From Heyndrickxia sp050281185 (lineage in GTDB: Bacteria > Bacillota > Bacilli > Bacillales > Bacillaceae_C): a DNA stretch of 64,000 bases. Where the stretch lies: positions 124,001-188,000 of the forward strand of contig NZ_JBNNWS010000003.1 of the NCBI RefSeq assembly GCF_050281185.1. Direction: 5' to 3'. The notes under the pieces were generated by a model. That model saw nothing but the letters and a program-made list of their open reading frames with translations. It had not been told where the DNA came from and searched no databases. Positions 1-10,100 of this stretch are shown one piece after another. How positions within the stretch are numbered: the first letter of the stretch is position 1; each line of letters begins with the position of its first letter. A program made the position numbers and the translations under genes.

Positions 1-817
1 CACTTTTAACAATAACGAAGACGCCTGGCGCTAGGCCATTAACATATTCAACTACTCCAAAACTGTCCAGTATTCCGCCATTTTCTTTCAAATTAAGTTT
101 ATCTGCCACCGTTTCTACATTGGCTTCCACACCATTCATTCCAACTTTATCTGGAACTAAACCAGTAGCATTACTCAAAAGATTCATTTCTGCCATTGTT
201 TTAGTTCCATCTTGGAATGCAGCAAGCATATGTGCACTCATATGTTTTCGTTTGGCCTCTTCGGCACAAACATCAGGGTTGGATGTAGGAATAAACGGAT
301 TATTTTTCCCCTTTCCTGCCACTAATACTTCAAAGCCCATTGTTTTTGCAAATTCATATAATTCTAAAGTTGCGGCTGGCTCATCCCCTGCTGAGCCCGT
401 ATAAACTAATCCAGCATTTGTAAACATTTGATACATAATGGAACCGATCGTAATGTCTACCTCAACATTTAAAAGAACTAAGTGTTTTTTAGATCTCAAT
501 GCTTCAAGTGAAATATTTGCCCCTACCTCAGGGACGCCCGTTGCATCTACAATAACTTCTACATTTGGAGATTGGATCACTTCACGATAGTCATTGGTAA
601 TAACCATAGCCTCTTTTCTTACAGCTTGTGAGTTATAGAAATTTCCTGCTTTTTCTGCAGCATCAATATTTACATCGCAAATCCCAGTAACACTCATCCC
701 AGGAATTTTGGATATTTGAGCAATCATCCCAAAGCCCATTTGCCCCGCTCCAATGACTCCTACCTTAATAGGTGCCTGTTCACTCTCTCTTTGCAATAGC
801 TGTTGATAAATTGACAT
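1..817 (-). CDS. NAD(P)-dependent oxidoreductase, probable SAF-domain family (3' end outside window)
   Basis: The visible 272 residues start with a Rossmann fold: the dinucleotide-binding motif VGVIGAGQMGFGM lies about residues 19-31, followed by ICDVN. The fold and the later region resemble homoserine-dehydrogenase-like oxidoreductases that carry a C-terminal SAF domain and are often found in sugar or polyol operons. The C-terminus runs off the left edge, so the SAF domain itself cannot be seen. The ATG at 817 follows a good ribosome site (GGGAGG). Lying downstream of the glucitol-type PTS and SorC regulator, it probably oxidises or reduces the imported polyol or a derived phosphate; that is inference. 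A cre box and an operator-like repeat lie upstream. Confidence 0.75.
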   Translation of the reverse strand, partial: MSIYQQLLQRESEQAPIKVGVIGAGQMGFGMIAQISKIPGMSVTGICDVNIDAAEKAGNFYNSQAVRKEAMVITNDYREVIQSPNVEVIVDATGVPEVGANISLEALRSKKHLVLLNVEVDITIGSIMYQMFTNAGLVYTGSAGDEPAATLELYEFAKTMGFEVLVAGKGKNNPFIPTSNPDVCAEEAKRKHMSAHMLAAFQDGTKTMAEMNLLSNATGLVPDKVGMNGVEANVETVADKLNLKENGGILDSFGVVEYVNGLAPGVFVIVKS

Positions 818-842
818 GATTTTTCCTCCCAATAAAAAATCT

Positions 843-858
843 TCAAAAAGCGCTTTCA
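843..858 (-). promoter_or_regulatory. Candidate cre (CcpA) site upstream of the oxidoreductase
   Basis: On the minus strand this reads TGAAAGCGCTTTTTGA, close to the CcpA consensus TGWAANCGNTNWCA. It sits 26 bases before the oxidoreductase start, where it would give carbon catabolite control. Confidence 0.6.
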
Positions 859-935
859 TTTCCTAATAAAACTAATAACCTATCATTTAATAAACAATAA
901 TGACAAATTATAAGCCTAATAACATAACTTAATAT

Positions 936-955
936 TTTGTCACATTTGTCACACT
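936..955. promoter_or_regulatory. Operator-like repeat shared with the gutM promoter region
   Basis: GTCACATTTGTCAC (939-952) differs at only two positions from the palindrome upstream of gutM (4629-4642, read on the other strand). The SorC-type regulator encoded between the two sites is the natural candidate to bind both. The rest of the 818-1332 gap holds AT-rich sequence with no recognisable gene. Confidence 0.45.
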
Positions 956-1240
956 CATTACCATTTGTTAATTATAAGTGTAAATTAAGCTAAAAAAACT
1001 GTCAAGGTGGAAATTTCAAAAAATTCAATTCGGGAAATATGGACTAAAAGTACGACCATATTAAAAAACAAGTGCTAAGGGCCTTAGTATCGAGAAAAAT
1101 GTTCCGGGATAATGGCTTCTAAATTTTCCATTGATTAAGTTTTCATAGGTTGTTGGTATTCTTACCTCTTGGAGCTAGGGACATGGACTTCCATGGAAGT
1201 TCTGCTAAAGTAACTATTTTTATCAATTTCAAACAATGAG

Positions 1241-1276
1241 AAAAAGCTGCAGATATGAACCATCGCAGCTTTTTTA
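1241..1276 (-). terminator. Rho-independent terminator after the SorC-type regulator
   Basis: The arms AAAAAGCTGC and GCAGCTTTTTT flank a 14-base loop. The hairpin lies 57 bases past the regulator stop codon on the minus strand and has A and T tracts on both sides. Confidence 0.75.
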
Positions 1277-1332
1277 AGTTAATGCAGCTGTTTCCGTATT
1301 ACCATTTCACAAGTAGTTTAAGAAAAGAATCT

Positions 1333-2271
1333 TTATTGTAATAGATCATTTGCTGTAGCTTCATCTGTAATAAGAACATGAATTAAGTTCCCCTCAAGTG
1401 CTGCTTTAATCGAATTTACTTTTTCTAAGCCAGAGGCAACCCCAATAACAAGTGGGATCTCTTTTAATTTATCAAGCTCTATCGCAATCACACGCTCATT
1501 CCATGAATTTTCAACTGATTTTCCAAATTTATCGATAAAATTATAGCAAATGTCACCTACGATTCTTTCATCATGCGTAATTTTTTGATGATCTAATCCA
1601 AGGTATGACTTTACCATAGTAGAGTGCTCAGGACTTCCCCCAATCCCTACCACCGCTATATTCGATTGTTCCGCTAAATCTATTGTTTTACGAATAGAGG
1701 GCTGTCTCATCAAAACCTCTTTCGCTTCTTTGGAATCGACCATTACTGGAACATGTAGCAACTCATAATTGGCCTTTAACGAATCACCCATTTGAGCCAC
1801 TAGATAATTTGAATGAATGTCAACCCGTTCATTCCCAACTCCTCCAACTAAAGGTACAATTGTCACTTCAGGAAAGCCCTGTGGTGAATTTAGCGCTTTT
1901 GCCACCTCATGTAAGGTTGTTCCAGATGATATCCCGACAATTTGTCCGTCCTTCACCATTCTCAACAAATATTGAGCGGCTGCTTCACCCAATTGTTTTT
2001 TTGAGGATTCTAAGCCCACACTATCGATGCAAATAACCTCTCTTAATTCAAACAAACGTTCAATTTTCCTTTCCAATGAACGATACTGTCGATAATGTTC
2101 ATCATGAATAGTTATTTCAACGATTCCTAACTCTCTTGCAGTTGTTAAGTACTTTGAAATGAGTGAACGACTTACACCTATTTTTTTTGCAATCTCAGAT
2201 TGAGTAGCCCCTTCTTCATAATACATTTGTGCAACCTTTATCAGAATTCGTCTATTTTCCTGAAAAGCCAT
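1333..2271 (-). CDS. SorC/DeoR-type sugar-binding transcriptional regulator
   Basis: The 312-residue protein has an N-terminal helix-turn-helix (TQSEIAKKIGVSRSLISKYL, about residues 20-40) and a C-terminal SorC-type sugar-phosphate-binding domain with GISSGTTLHEVA and VPLVGGVG, typical of regulators of polyol and sorbose operons. The ATG at 2271 is preferred: it follows an AGAAGGGATG ribosome site, whereas a reading frame open to 2406 would add 45 unconserved residues. It lies between the PTS genes and the oxidoreductase on the same strand, and probably senses a phosphorylated polyol. Which ligand it binds cannot be told. Confidence 0.88.
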   Translation of the reverse strand: MAFQENRRILIKVAQMYYEEGATQSEIAKKIGVSRSLISKYLTTARELGIVEITIHDEHYRQYRSLERKIERLFELREVICIDSVGLESSKKQLGEAAAQYLLRMVKDGQIVGISSGTTLHEVAKALNSPQGFPEVTIVPLVGGVGNERVDIHSNYLVAQMGDSLKANYELLHVPVMVDSKEAKEVLMRQPSIRKTIDLAEQSNIAVVGIGGSPEHSTMVKSYLGLDHQKITHDERIVGDICYNFIDKFGKSVENSWNERVIAIELDKLKEIPLVIGVASGLEKVNSIKAALEGNLIHVLITDEATANDLLQ

Positions 2272-2528
2272 AACTGCATCCCTTCTTTTTAAACTACCCA
2301 AATCATTATCCCACGTTACATATAGTTGTTTTCGAAATGATAGTTGCAATGATAAAAGATAAATGAATTCCCGAGTGAAATTGTGATTATTGCTCTTTTT
2401 CTGCAAATATTATGACTCTCATGTCCGAGTTATGGATGTAAAACCATTACTTTATTAAAATCCAAATCAATACTACTAGTAATTATTCATTTCAAAAACA
2501 GCAAGTATAAGGAATAGACCTCTACATA

Positions 2529-3536
2529 TTAATACATTCCAAAGCTTGCAAAATATGCGATTACAACCGCTAATACACCTGTAATTAAACGACTATATAA
2601 AACAGCAGGCACACCATATTGAACGGTTTCTGGCTTAGCTTCTCCGAGTGATAATCCAACAGGAATAAAGTCACAACCTACCTGACCATTTATCGCAAAT
2701 AATGCTGGTAACGCGAATTGCGGCGGAATATTTCCTAATGCAATTTGACTACCGATTAATACTCCGATAACTTGGGCAATAACGGCTCCTGGTCCAAGAA
2801 CAGGAGATAAGAATGGTAAAGTACAAATTACAACAATAAGCAATAAACCCCATATTGAACCGGCAAGTGGTGATAATGATTTGGCAATAACATCACCAAT
2901 ACCAGTATAATTGATTATTCCTACTAGCATACTAACAAATGCCATAAACGGAATAATATTTTTGATTAACATATCCACAGAATCCCGTCCCGCTTGATAG
3001 AACGTTCCTGTCACCTTTCCAATCCCTCGGGAAAATCTCATTAAAAAGTTATCACTATTATCCAGTTTTTCCTTTTTTAATTTATCATAATTTTCTTTGA
3101 AGCTTTCTTTATCTTTCGTATCAAATGTTAGCTTCTCCTCATGTGCGCCCGCTGCTTCTGTATATCCATCAGCTAATGCCACTTGATTCGGTGTCACTCC
3201 AGATACAAATATATCCTCCGTAATATGCTTTGCAAGTGGTCCTGATGGGGAAGATGCAAGAATATCAACGGTAGGAATTCGTTTCATCGGATAAATCCCA
3301 ATTCTTGCTGTTCCTCCACAATCAATGATGACACACATCATTTCATCTTCTGGCACCGAATTTTTAAAACCATCGATCGCTTCTGTCCCTGTTAACTCTG
3401 CAATTCTTTGCGCAACAGGATGGATTCCACCACCAGTAATAGAAACAACCTTCCTTTTTTTGCCTTTTGGTTCAATATGAAGACCTACTCCCCATCCACC
3501 AGGGCCTTTTGAAACAAATACCGCTTTTTGACTCAT
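2529..3536 (-). CDS. srlE: PTS glucitol/sorbitol transporter subunit IIB (IIBC1-type)
   Basis: The 335-residue protein matches GutE/SrlE of the glucitol PTS family in length and layout. The N-terminal IIB half contains VFVSKGPGGWG and the likely phosphorylated cysteine in VIIDCGGTARIG. The C-terminal third is a membrane domain with several hydrophobic helices (FMAFVSMLVGIINYTGIG, GLLLIVVICTLPFLSP). Together with IIC (3552-4082) it would import and phosphorylate a polyol at the membrane. No IIA gene is seen in the window; it may lie beyond the left edge. The ATG follows GGGGGAGAA, and the gene starts 15 bases after the IIC stop. Confidence 0.9.
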   Translation of the reverse strand: MSQKAVFVSKGPGGWGVGLHIEPKGKKRKVVSITGGGIHPVAQRIAELTGTEAIDGFKNSVPEDEMMCVIIDCGGTARIGIYPMKRIPTVDILASSPSGPLAKHITEDIFVSGVTPNQVALADGYTEAAGAHEEKLTFDTKDKESFKENYDKLKKEKLDNSDNFLMRFSRGIGKVTGTFYQAGRDSVDMLIKNIIPFMAFVSMLVGIINYTGIGDVIAKSLSPLAGSIWGLLLIVVICTLPFLSPVLGPGAVIAQVIGVLIGSQIALGNIPPQFALPALFAINGQVGCDFIPVGLSLGEAKPETVQYGVPAVLYSRLITGVLAVVIAYFASFGMY

Positions 3537-3551
3537 TTTGTTCTCCCCCTT

Positions 3552-4082
3552 CTACAATGACTTTGATTCCATTCTTTTCGCTAAATATTTTGTGATCATC
3601 TCTGTAACAATCCCACGCAACAAGATAACGACTATTCCAACAATGAAATAGCGAACAGCTAACTCTGACATGGAGTAGCCAGCTTGTTTAATTCCATTTG
3701 CTATTCCGATATACACGAAAAGCTCACCTGCATTTGCATAAGGAAATAATGATGTAACAGGATGAACAAAGGAAACAGCAGAATCATAAAAGGCCGGCTT
3801 TTGTTTTTCCGGTAAAAATCGTCCAAAGGTATATGCCATCGGATTTGTTAAAATAAGTACCGAAAGAATAGGCATCAACGTATATCTTAGAAGCATATAT
3901 TTCGAGGCAAATTGAATCGCCTTATTTACTCTTTCCTCTCCTATAAACTTCATAACCGCATATGTGAATGTAAGTAATACAACCAACGTTGGGACAATTC
4001 CCGTTAAAAGACCCATAAATTGCTTTCCACCAGCATCAAACATACCGATAAAGTGCTCTCCAAACCATTTAATCCACTCCAT
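3552..4082 (-). CDS. srlA: PTS glucitol/sorbitol transporter subunit IIC (IIC2)
   Basis: This 176-residue membrane protein matches the GutA/SrlA IIC2 component, with recognisable segments MEWIKWFGEHFIGMFDAGG and NPMAYTFGRFLPEKQKP. It forms the translocation channel together with the membrane half of SrlE. Its ATG overlaps the gutM stop by one base (TAATG), which indicates translational coupling. The true substrate could be sorbitol or another polyol, because the family includes divergent operons. Confidence 0.9.
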   Translation of the reverse strand: MEWIKWFGEHFIGMFDAGGKQFMGLLTGIVPTLVVLLTFTYAVMKFIGEERVNKAIQFASKYMLLRYTLMPILSVLILTNPMAYTFGRFLPEKQKPAFYDSAVSFVHPVTSLFPYANAGELFVYIGIANGIKQAGYSMSELAVRYFIVGIVVILLRGIVTEMITKYLAKRMESKSL

Positions 4083-4519
4083 TAAACACCTACCCCTTTC
4101 TCGATTGGAATATTTTTCTTCGAAATAGAAACTAATGCATTTTCACTTGCTTTAAAAAGCGCCTTACAAAATGCAGGAATTTTATTCCCCTTCTCTTTTT
4201 GTAAAAGTTCATGTGCATCATTCAATATGACTCCCACATGCTGTCTTTTATATTTTTCTATCTCTTTAAACTTCGATAAGATAGATACTCCTTTTAACAT
4301 GTGACATTCATGAACGATATAATCCTTGTCTACAACTAAAATCGCAATAGCACCTTTGCGAAACTTGCTTCTCTCCATTCCAGAAAACATAAAATAACCA
4401 TCATTCCCTCTATAGCCGCTAACAATCTTATCAATGCTTTTGCGGTAATAGCGGATCTGAATGATTGAAAACACATACTGGACAACAAGAATAGCGCAAG
4501 CAATAATTGCAAGTTTCAT
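4082..4519 (-). CDS. gutM: GutM-family glucitol operon activator
   Basis: Beginning at the ATG at 4519 the product is 145 residues, the usual GutM length. It starts with a hydrophobic helix (MKLAIIACAILVVQYVFSII) followed by RYYRKSIDKI. The ATG has a strong GGGGGGAT ribosome site; an upstream in-frame start at 4609 would add 30 residues and overlap the cre boxes. GutM proteins accompany glucitol PTS genes and were described as activators of the E. coli gut operon. It is the first gene of the gutM-srlA-srlE unit. Confidence 0.85.
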   Translation of the reverse strand: MKLAIIACAILVVQYVFSIIQIRYYRKSIDKIVSGYRGNDGYFMFSGMERSKFRKGAIAILVVDKDYIVHECHMLKGVSILSKFKEIEKYKRQHVGVILNDAHELLQKEKGNKIPAFCKALFKASENALVSISKKNIPIEKGVGV

Positions 4520-4570
4520 AGAATCCCCCCAATCGATATACTTCTTTACTCCTGTATTCCCCCACCCTTT

Positions 4571-4599
4571 TAAAGCGCTTACATTCAAAGCGCTAATAA
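4571..4599 (-). promoter_or_regulatory. Two cre-like boxes upstream of gutM
   Basis: Two AGCGCT-centred boxes lie side by side; on the minus strand they read TGTAAGCGCTTTA (4571-4583) and TTATTAGCGCTTTGAA (4584-4599). The first fits the CcpA consensus well. They are 52-80 bases before the gutM start, a usual place for catabolite repression. Confidence 0.55.
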
Positions 4600-4628
4600 T
4601 TAATAGCAAAAAGAGTTTTTAATAAGGA

Positions 4629-4700
4629 GTAACAAATGTTACACTGCGTAATCTTGTACCACATTAAGTGACATATGTTATATATTATTACATATGTTAT
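4629..4700. promoter_or_regulatory. Cluster of three related palindromes upstream of gutM
   Basis: GTAACAAATGTTAC (4629-4642), GTGACATATGTTAT (4669-4682) and ATTACATATGTTAT (4687-4700) fit one pattern, RTNACAWATGTTAY. A fourth related copy lies before the oxidoreductase at 939-952. The clustering suggests binding sites for the local SorC-type regulator. Confidence 0.5.
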
Positions 4701-4893
4701 AAACATAGAATAATTGAATGTAAAAGATGTGTCAATAATGATTTTTAAATTTTTAGAAAGTTTTTTGCCCTAAATCTATAAATAGAAGATTTAAATTTGT
4801 GAAGGATGATATTTTATATGAGGACTTAGACATAACAGATAACTTTAAGGAAAGGTTCTACATAATTTTGGGGATATAAACACAGATGGGATT

Positions 4894-4943
4894 ATAAAAA
4901 GCCAATGTAGCATTCTAAAAGTTTAAATTTTCCGCCATTGGCT
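4894..4943 (-). terminator. Probable terminator downstream of the sortase gene
   Basis: AGCCAATG and CATTGGCT form a stem around a loop of about 28 bases, with a T tract on the minus strand (GGCTTTTTAT). It lies 68 bases past the sortase stop codon. The long loop lowers confidence. Confidence 0.5.
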
Positions 4944-5010
4944 CTTGTATCCTATAAAATTTAGTTATAAAACGAAGGTTGTGTTGTATAACGTTTTTAC
5001 CAAGTTAACC

Positions 5011-5601
5011 TCATTTCACTTTATCAACCGGATATGCATAAGCAATAAAGCGTTTAGGTGCATTTCCAATATAATGGAATGGATAACAGGTCGTGACTAC
5101 TAGTACTTCTTCACCCATTTTGCGAATCACTGTTGTGTCATCTTCATTGACTATTTCCGTATTCCTTATCTTATATTTAAAGGAGCCATAGGGCATATGA
5201 ACAGTGAAGAGATCACCTATCTCAATTTTATTAAATTCTCGAAACACAGTATCGCGATGCCCCGATAAAACAATTTGCTCTCCTTTTCCTGGAAAAACCG
5301 ATTGTGATAAGTGCCCTATTCCTTTATCTAACGCTTTTTCATCCGCACCTTCTACAACCGGCAATGTCTTGTTCAGCTTTGGTATTTCTAATGTAGCAAA
5401 CGCCTCATAATCCTTTGGATGAAACTCTTCAGCTTTAGAATTTGTGCCCTTAATTATTTTCCCTTGATAAGTTTGAATTTTTGCCTCAGCTTCATCAAGT
5501 GCACTTTTCTGAGCCTGCTCACTAAGAATAAATCGAATAAAAAAGAGCGCAACAAGACTAATACCGCTTATCAGAAAGAAATATCCTAGCCATTTTACCA
5601 T
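5011..5601 (-). CDS. Class D sortase
   Basis: The 196-residue transpeptidase has one N-terminal membrane anchor (about residues 5-27) and a sortase barrel. Catalytic residues are visible: His115 in LSGHRDT, Cys172 in VVTTCYPF and Arg184 in APKRFIAYA. Length, N-terminal anchor and TTCYP motif fit class D enzymes of Bacillus. It lies 41 bases after the response regulator and faces the adhesin at 7188, whose anchor motif LPNTA is a known class D type signal. It therefore most likely links that adhesin to peptidoglycan outside the membrane. Confidence 0.92.
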   Translation of the reverse strand: MVKWLGYFFLISGISLVALFFIRFILSEQAQKSALDEAEAKIQTYQGKIIKGTNSKAEEFHPKDYEAFATLEIPKLNKTLPVVEGADEKALDKGIGHLSQSVFPGKGEQIVLSGHRDTVFREFNKIEIGDLFTVHMPYGSFKYKIRNTEIVNEDDTTVIRKMGEEVLVVTTCYPFHYIGNAPKRFIAYAYPVDKVK

Positions 5602-5642
5602 AATCAGTCCTCCTTTCTAGATTAGCTTTTAATCATCCTATC

Positions 5643-6785
5643 CTATTTCCCCACCAAACCTCTCCTTTTTTTAAAACCAATAAACCATTCAGTAATATGT
5701 GGACTCGGCTCTACATTTAGTTCATTCAATAAAAATGTCGATAAAGCTTCATATTGCTGTTGAACTGACAAAAAATTACCCATAGATTCATAGATTTGCA
5801 TTAATTTAAAACATGCCTCTTCTTCTTCAGGATAGAAGTTAGAAATTTGCTGAAAATAATGAAACGCTTTTTCTAGCCTCCCAGAGTCATAGATCCAATT
5901 AGCGAGCTGGTAAGAAGCCCAAATCCACCATTTCTTAAATTTTTCCCGTTCTGCTTCTGCCCACCAATAATCATATCCTTGCAAATATTCTCCGGTATAG
6001 ATATTTAATGCCGCTTCGTAAAACATAACTGTTTCCGCACTAACTTCCGGCATATTCTTCATTTTGTTCTCAAATTCATTCGTATCTAATACCACAGCAT
6101 TCAATGATAACATATAACCTTCCGATGTATTTTTCAATTGGAAGCAGTCTCCAAATTCTTTTATTACTTTTCTAATATGATAGATCGCTGTATATAGGTA
6201 GGAATAAGCCTTCTCCGTTTCATTCTCTGGCCAAAGAATCTCAACGAGAAATGATTTACGAACAAATTTCCCGTGGTGCTGCAATAAATATATAAATAAT
6301 TCCTCTGTTTTTTTTGTACGCCATGCCATTGTTAATTCAGTTCCATCCGCCTTTTTAAGGGAAACTTGATTAAACAACGCCATGTAAAGCTCATCCCTAT
6401 TCTCCAATACATTAACTTGTTTTGTTTTCATCTGTTTTTGAATTCGTTTAATTGTAGCGCTTAAACGCTCCACCCGAATTGGCTTTACAAGATAATCAAG
6501 AGCATTGATTTCAAATGCTTGTACAGCAAAGTCTCTATATGCAGTTGTAAAAATAATTGGTAAATCTGGCTTACCCTCGAGCAATCTTTCAGCCAATTCG
6601 ATTCCATTTATCTCCGGAAAATTAATATCTAAAAAAACCACATCTACCTTATCAAGAAGAATAGCCTCTTCTGCTAGCAATGGATCTATGAATTTTTTTA
6701 TTTGAATACTTGAATCAATGCGTAGTAATAAATGTTCTAAATACTCCAAGGCAAGACTTTCATCATCGACAAGAATTGCTTTCAT
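5643..6785 (-). CDS. Response regulator with SARP-type winged helix and BTAD output
   Basis: The 380-residue protein begins with a receiver domain (MKAILVDDES; phosphoacceptor Asp in VVFLDINFPE; Thr in IFTTAYRD; Lys in LVKP). A winged-helix segment follows (about residues 150-225, LLQHHGKFVRKSFLVEILWP), then a helical bacterial transcriptional activator domain (about 240-375). The ATG at 6785 follows AAGGAGAAC; an upstream in-frame extension to 6911 looks non-coding. No sensor kinase is in the window, so it is an orphan here. Its position as first gene before the sortase, divergent from the adhesin, suggests it controls both. The target genes are inferred, not shown. Confidence 0.88.
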   Translation of the reverse strand: MKAILVDDESLALEYLEHLLLRIDSSIQIKKFIDPLLAEEAILLDKVDVVFLDINFPEINGIELAERLLEGKPDLPIIFTTAYRDFAVQAFEINALDYLVKPIRVERLSATIKRIQKQMKTKQVNVLENRDELYMALFNQVSLKKADGTELTMAWRTKKTEELFIYLLQHHGKFVRKSFLVEILWPENETEKAYSYLYTAIYHIRKVIKEFGDCFQLKNTSEGYMLSLNAVVLDTNEFENKMKNMPEVSAETVMFYEAALNIYTGEYLQGYDYWWAEAEREKFKKWWIWASYQLANWIYDSGRLEKAFHYFQQISNFYPEEEEACFKLMQIYESMGNFLSVQQQYEALSTFLLNELNVEPSPHITEWFIGFKKRRGLVGK

Positions 6786-7022
6786 TAAGTTCTCCTTTTC
6801 AATGTATTTTCTATCTATATCCTCAATTTTTTTACAAATTAAGTAACTCATACGATGACAAATATTAACTATATTATAAAGATTTGCAGTAAAAACTTCC
6901 ACAAAACGCAATTATTATCTTTAATCTTTCACTCGACATATACTGAGTAAATCCTATTCCTCTCCTCAGTTTGTAAAGAAATTGTAGAGATTTGTCTTTT
7001 ATAATTTCATTCAGATGGAAGC

Positions 7023-7053
7023 ATTATTCTTGTCAAAATTCTACAAGAATAAT
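7023..7053. promoter_or_regulatory. Perfect inverted repeat in the regulator-adhesin intergenic region
   Basis: ATTATTCTTGT and ACAAGAATAAT are perfect 11-base arms separated by nine bases. The site lies between the divergent response regulator (start 6785) and adhesin (start 7188), so it is a candidate operator for either promoter. A hairpin in the adhesin leader is the alternative. Nothing else was recognised in 6786-7187. Confidence 0.5.
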
Positions 7054-7187
7054 CCTTTCATTTTTCCCATGCCTACAAGACTATAAGCATAATTCAAATT
7101 TCCTATTAATTAAAGGGGTGAAATTTTCGGAAAATCTAAAATTTAGAAACATATAGCAAGCTAAGTAAACGGAGGTTATTTATTAGC

Positions 7188-10100
7188 ATGAAAAGAAAAA
7201 TAAGCATTCTTACGATCGTATTTTTTCTAATCTCGCAAACTATTTTTTTGAGATTAGGTCCTATTCAGCAATCGAATGCTGCTGAACTCAAAGGATTATT
7301 GCTCACTGATGTGTCCATAAAGGATGAAAATGGACAAATGATCGACGCGGATAATCATCCTAATCTTCTTCCGCAACGAGATGAAATGGTCCAAGTTACA
7401 TACAATTGGAAACTTTCCGAGTCTGTAACTGATGGAGATCAGATTTCATTTCAGGTACCTGCTCAATTCAGCATTCATCAGGAAGGGGACCATCCTTTAA
7501 CAATCAGTGGTGGGACTACAATTGGAAGCTATCATATTACTGGATCAGGGAATGTGACCGTATCATTAAATGATGAAGCAGAAAACCATGCAAATGATCA
7601 AGGGGAGATCGTCATCCCTGCTCAATTTAATGAATCGGTTATATCTGGTAATGATGCTGTAGCGATAACTTTTAACTTAATTGACAACACAAAAACAATC
7701 AATGTTATGTTCGCATCGAATAATAATGAAGAGGAAACTGTTTCTGCTCCTAAAACAGATGATGAGTCTGTAAAAGAAGCCAGTGATGAAACGAATGGTG
7801 CGAATGAGACAAATGTTGAAAGCGAATCGAATGAAACAAATGTAGCAAATGATGCAAACGAGGCGATTGAAGCAAATGATGCTAACAAAATTAATGACTC
7901 ACAAAAAGAAATCGCATCAGCGCAAATAAAAGAGAATATTATTACTGGTGTTACACTTACAAATAAAGAAGGCGTGGAAATTGATGCAAATAAGAATCCA
8001 ACCAATCGCCCGCTTGTTGGTTCAGAAGTAATTATCCAATACGAATGGGCACTACAAAATAAGCACGGTTATAAAGCTGGGGATACATTTGAATTTCAAC
8101 TACCAGAGGCATTCGAACTGTACAATGATGTTGACGGGGACTTAATTTCTTCATTTGGGAAAGTTGGAACTTTCAAGGTGACCAAAAAAGATAACAAAGC
8201 CATAATGACATTCAACGACAGCATTGAAAAACTTTCCAACATTAAAGGTACAATTGAAATTTGGAGCATTTTTAGCAAAACCAAAATTACAGGAAGTACT
8301 CATCAGGAAATTAAGTTTCCAATCAGAGATGAAGAGAAAACAATCATAATAGACTTCTTACCACCAAAGGGCTCAACCATTGATAAAAAAGGAACTCCTG
8401 ATCGCGGATATAATGCCAAAAAAATTGATTGGACCATTGATTTTAATAAACAGCTTGATCAAATATCAAATGCTATTGTGAAAGACCCTATTCAAGCTGG
8501 ACTTGTACTGCAACCAGAGTCTATTAAACTTTTTAATTTAGACGTAAAGATCGATGGAACAGTCACACTTGGTGAGCCTGTAGATCCTAATAATTACGAT
8601 ATTATCAAAGCAGAAGACGGTAAAAGCTTTGAAATTCACTTTAAATCGGACATCAATTCGGCATACCGAATTACTTACACAACAGATATTACCGATGACG
8701 ATGGTGAGAAGTATACGAATAAGGCTACTTTATCAGGAAAAGAAATAAATGATGCCTCTGCAAAAGCAGAAGTTTCAGTAGGACGTGGTGTGCCTCTATC
8801 TAAAAAAGCTTTAAAGTATGATTCTTCCACTCAAACGATTGAATGGGAAATCAAGTACAATTACAACCAAAAGACAATTAAAAAAGAAGATGCGAAATTA
8901 ATCGACTTGTTTAGTAATTCGCATAAGTTGATGGATGGCGAATTTAAAGTTTATAAAATTACTTTAGATGATTATGGAAACGAAAAAGAAAGTGAAACAA
9001 AGCTACTCGATAAAGATAAGGATTATAAAATTACTCCTACATCAACTAAAGACCAAAACGGATTTGAATTACAGTTTAAACAAGATATTTCATCTGCGTA
9101 TAAAATCGTTTATAAGACGGTAACAACAGATAAAGTTTTTGATGATGGTTCAATTTCAAATACCGTTAAATCTTCTAGTGATGAGAAAACAATTGGACAA
9201 TCGATTTCACAAGAAGTGCTCCATAAATATTTTAAAGGTGCGAATTATGCAGAGAAAACAGTGAATTGGGAAATCACATTTAATAAAAACAACTTTGAAA
9301 TGAATAATGCCGTTTTAACTGATACATTTATAAATAAAGGGCTTAAACTTATCGTAGAATCTCTTAAAATTAAAGATAAAGCTGGCAAAGAACTAACAAA
9401 AGATAAAGATTTTACGCTTGAATCGAGCGAAGGTAAAGGATTCACCATTAAATTTACCAATCCAGTTAAAAACAGCTATACTGTTACCTTTACAACAAAG
9501 TTTAATGATGACTGGAAGGGCAGCAAAGAAACCAAAGAATACAAAAACCATGCATTACTTACATGGAAAGACGAAAAAGGGGAACAAAAGGAAAAGGAAG
9601 ATTCAGCTACCTTTAATCCAGATCAATATACAAAAGATAATGGTTTCAAAGATGGATCCTACGATGCGACAAAAAAAGAAATCACTTGGAAGATCGGAAT
9701 CAACTACAACTTAAAAACATTTGAACATGCAAAAGTCCAAGATTTTCTTTTGAATGGGCAGCAGCTTGTGAAAGATTCCATAGAAGTGTACGAAATGGAA
9801 CTTACCGGTGGCGAAAAAGGGGTTAAAATAGGGAGTCCAGTTGAAAAAGATCAATATACTGTTCATGAAATCAAAGATGAAAATAACAACCCTGGCTTCC
9901 GAATCGAATTCAACGAAAAAATTGAAAGAGGATACTATATTACTTTCAAGACAACACTTAAGGACCAGCTCGTTAATGGAGAATATGAAAATACTGCTAC
10001 GGTGTTTAATGGTGAGAATAAAATAACAGAATTAAAAGCGAGTGTATCCGTCAAGCATGGCGGGGAGTACGTTAAAAAAGAAGGCCAACAGGATGGCAAA

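Noticed and set aside
120..404. 94-codon plus-strand frame at the left edge
   Set aside because: It lies opposite the truncated oxidoreductase, which has clear Rossmann motifs; the plus-strand frame has no recognisable protein or ribosome site.
4891..4950. Possible small RNA between gutM and sortase
   Set aside because: The only structure is a long-loop hairpin that is better explained as the sortase terminator; no promoter was seen.
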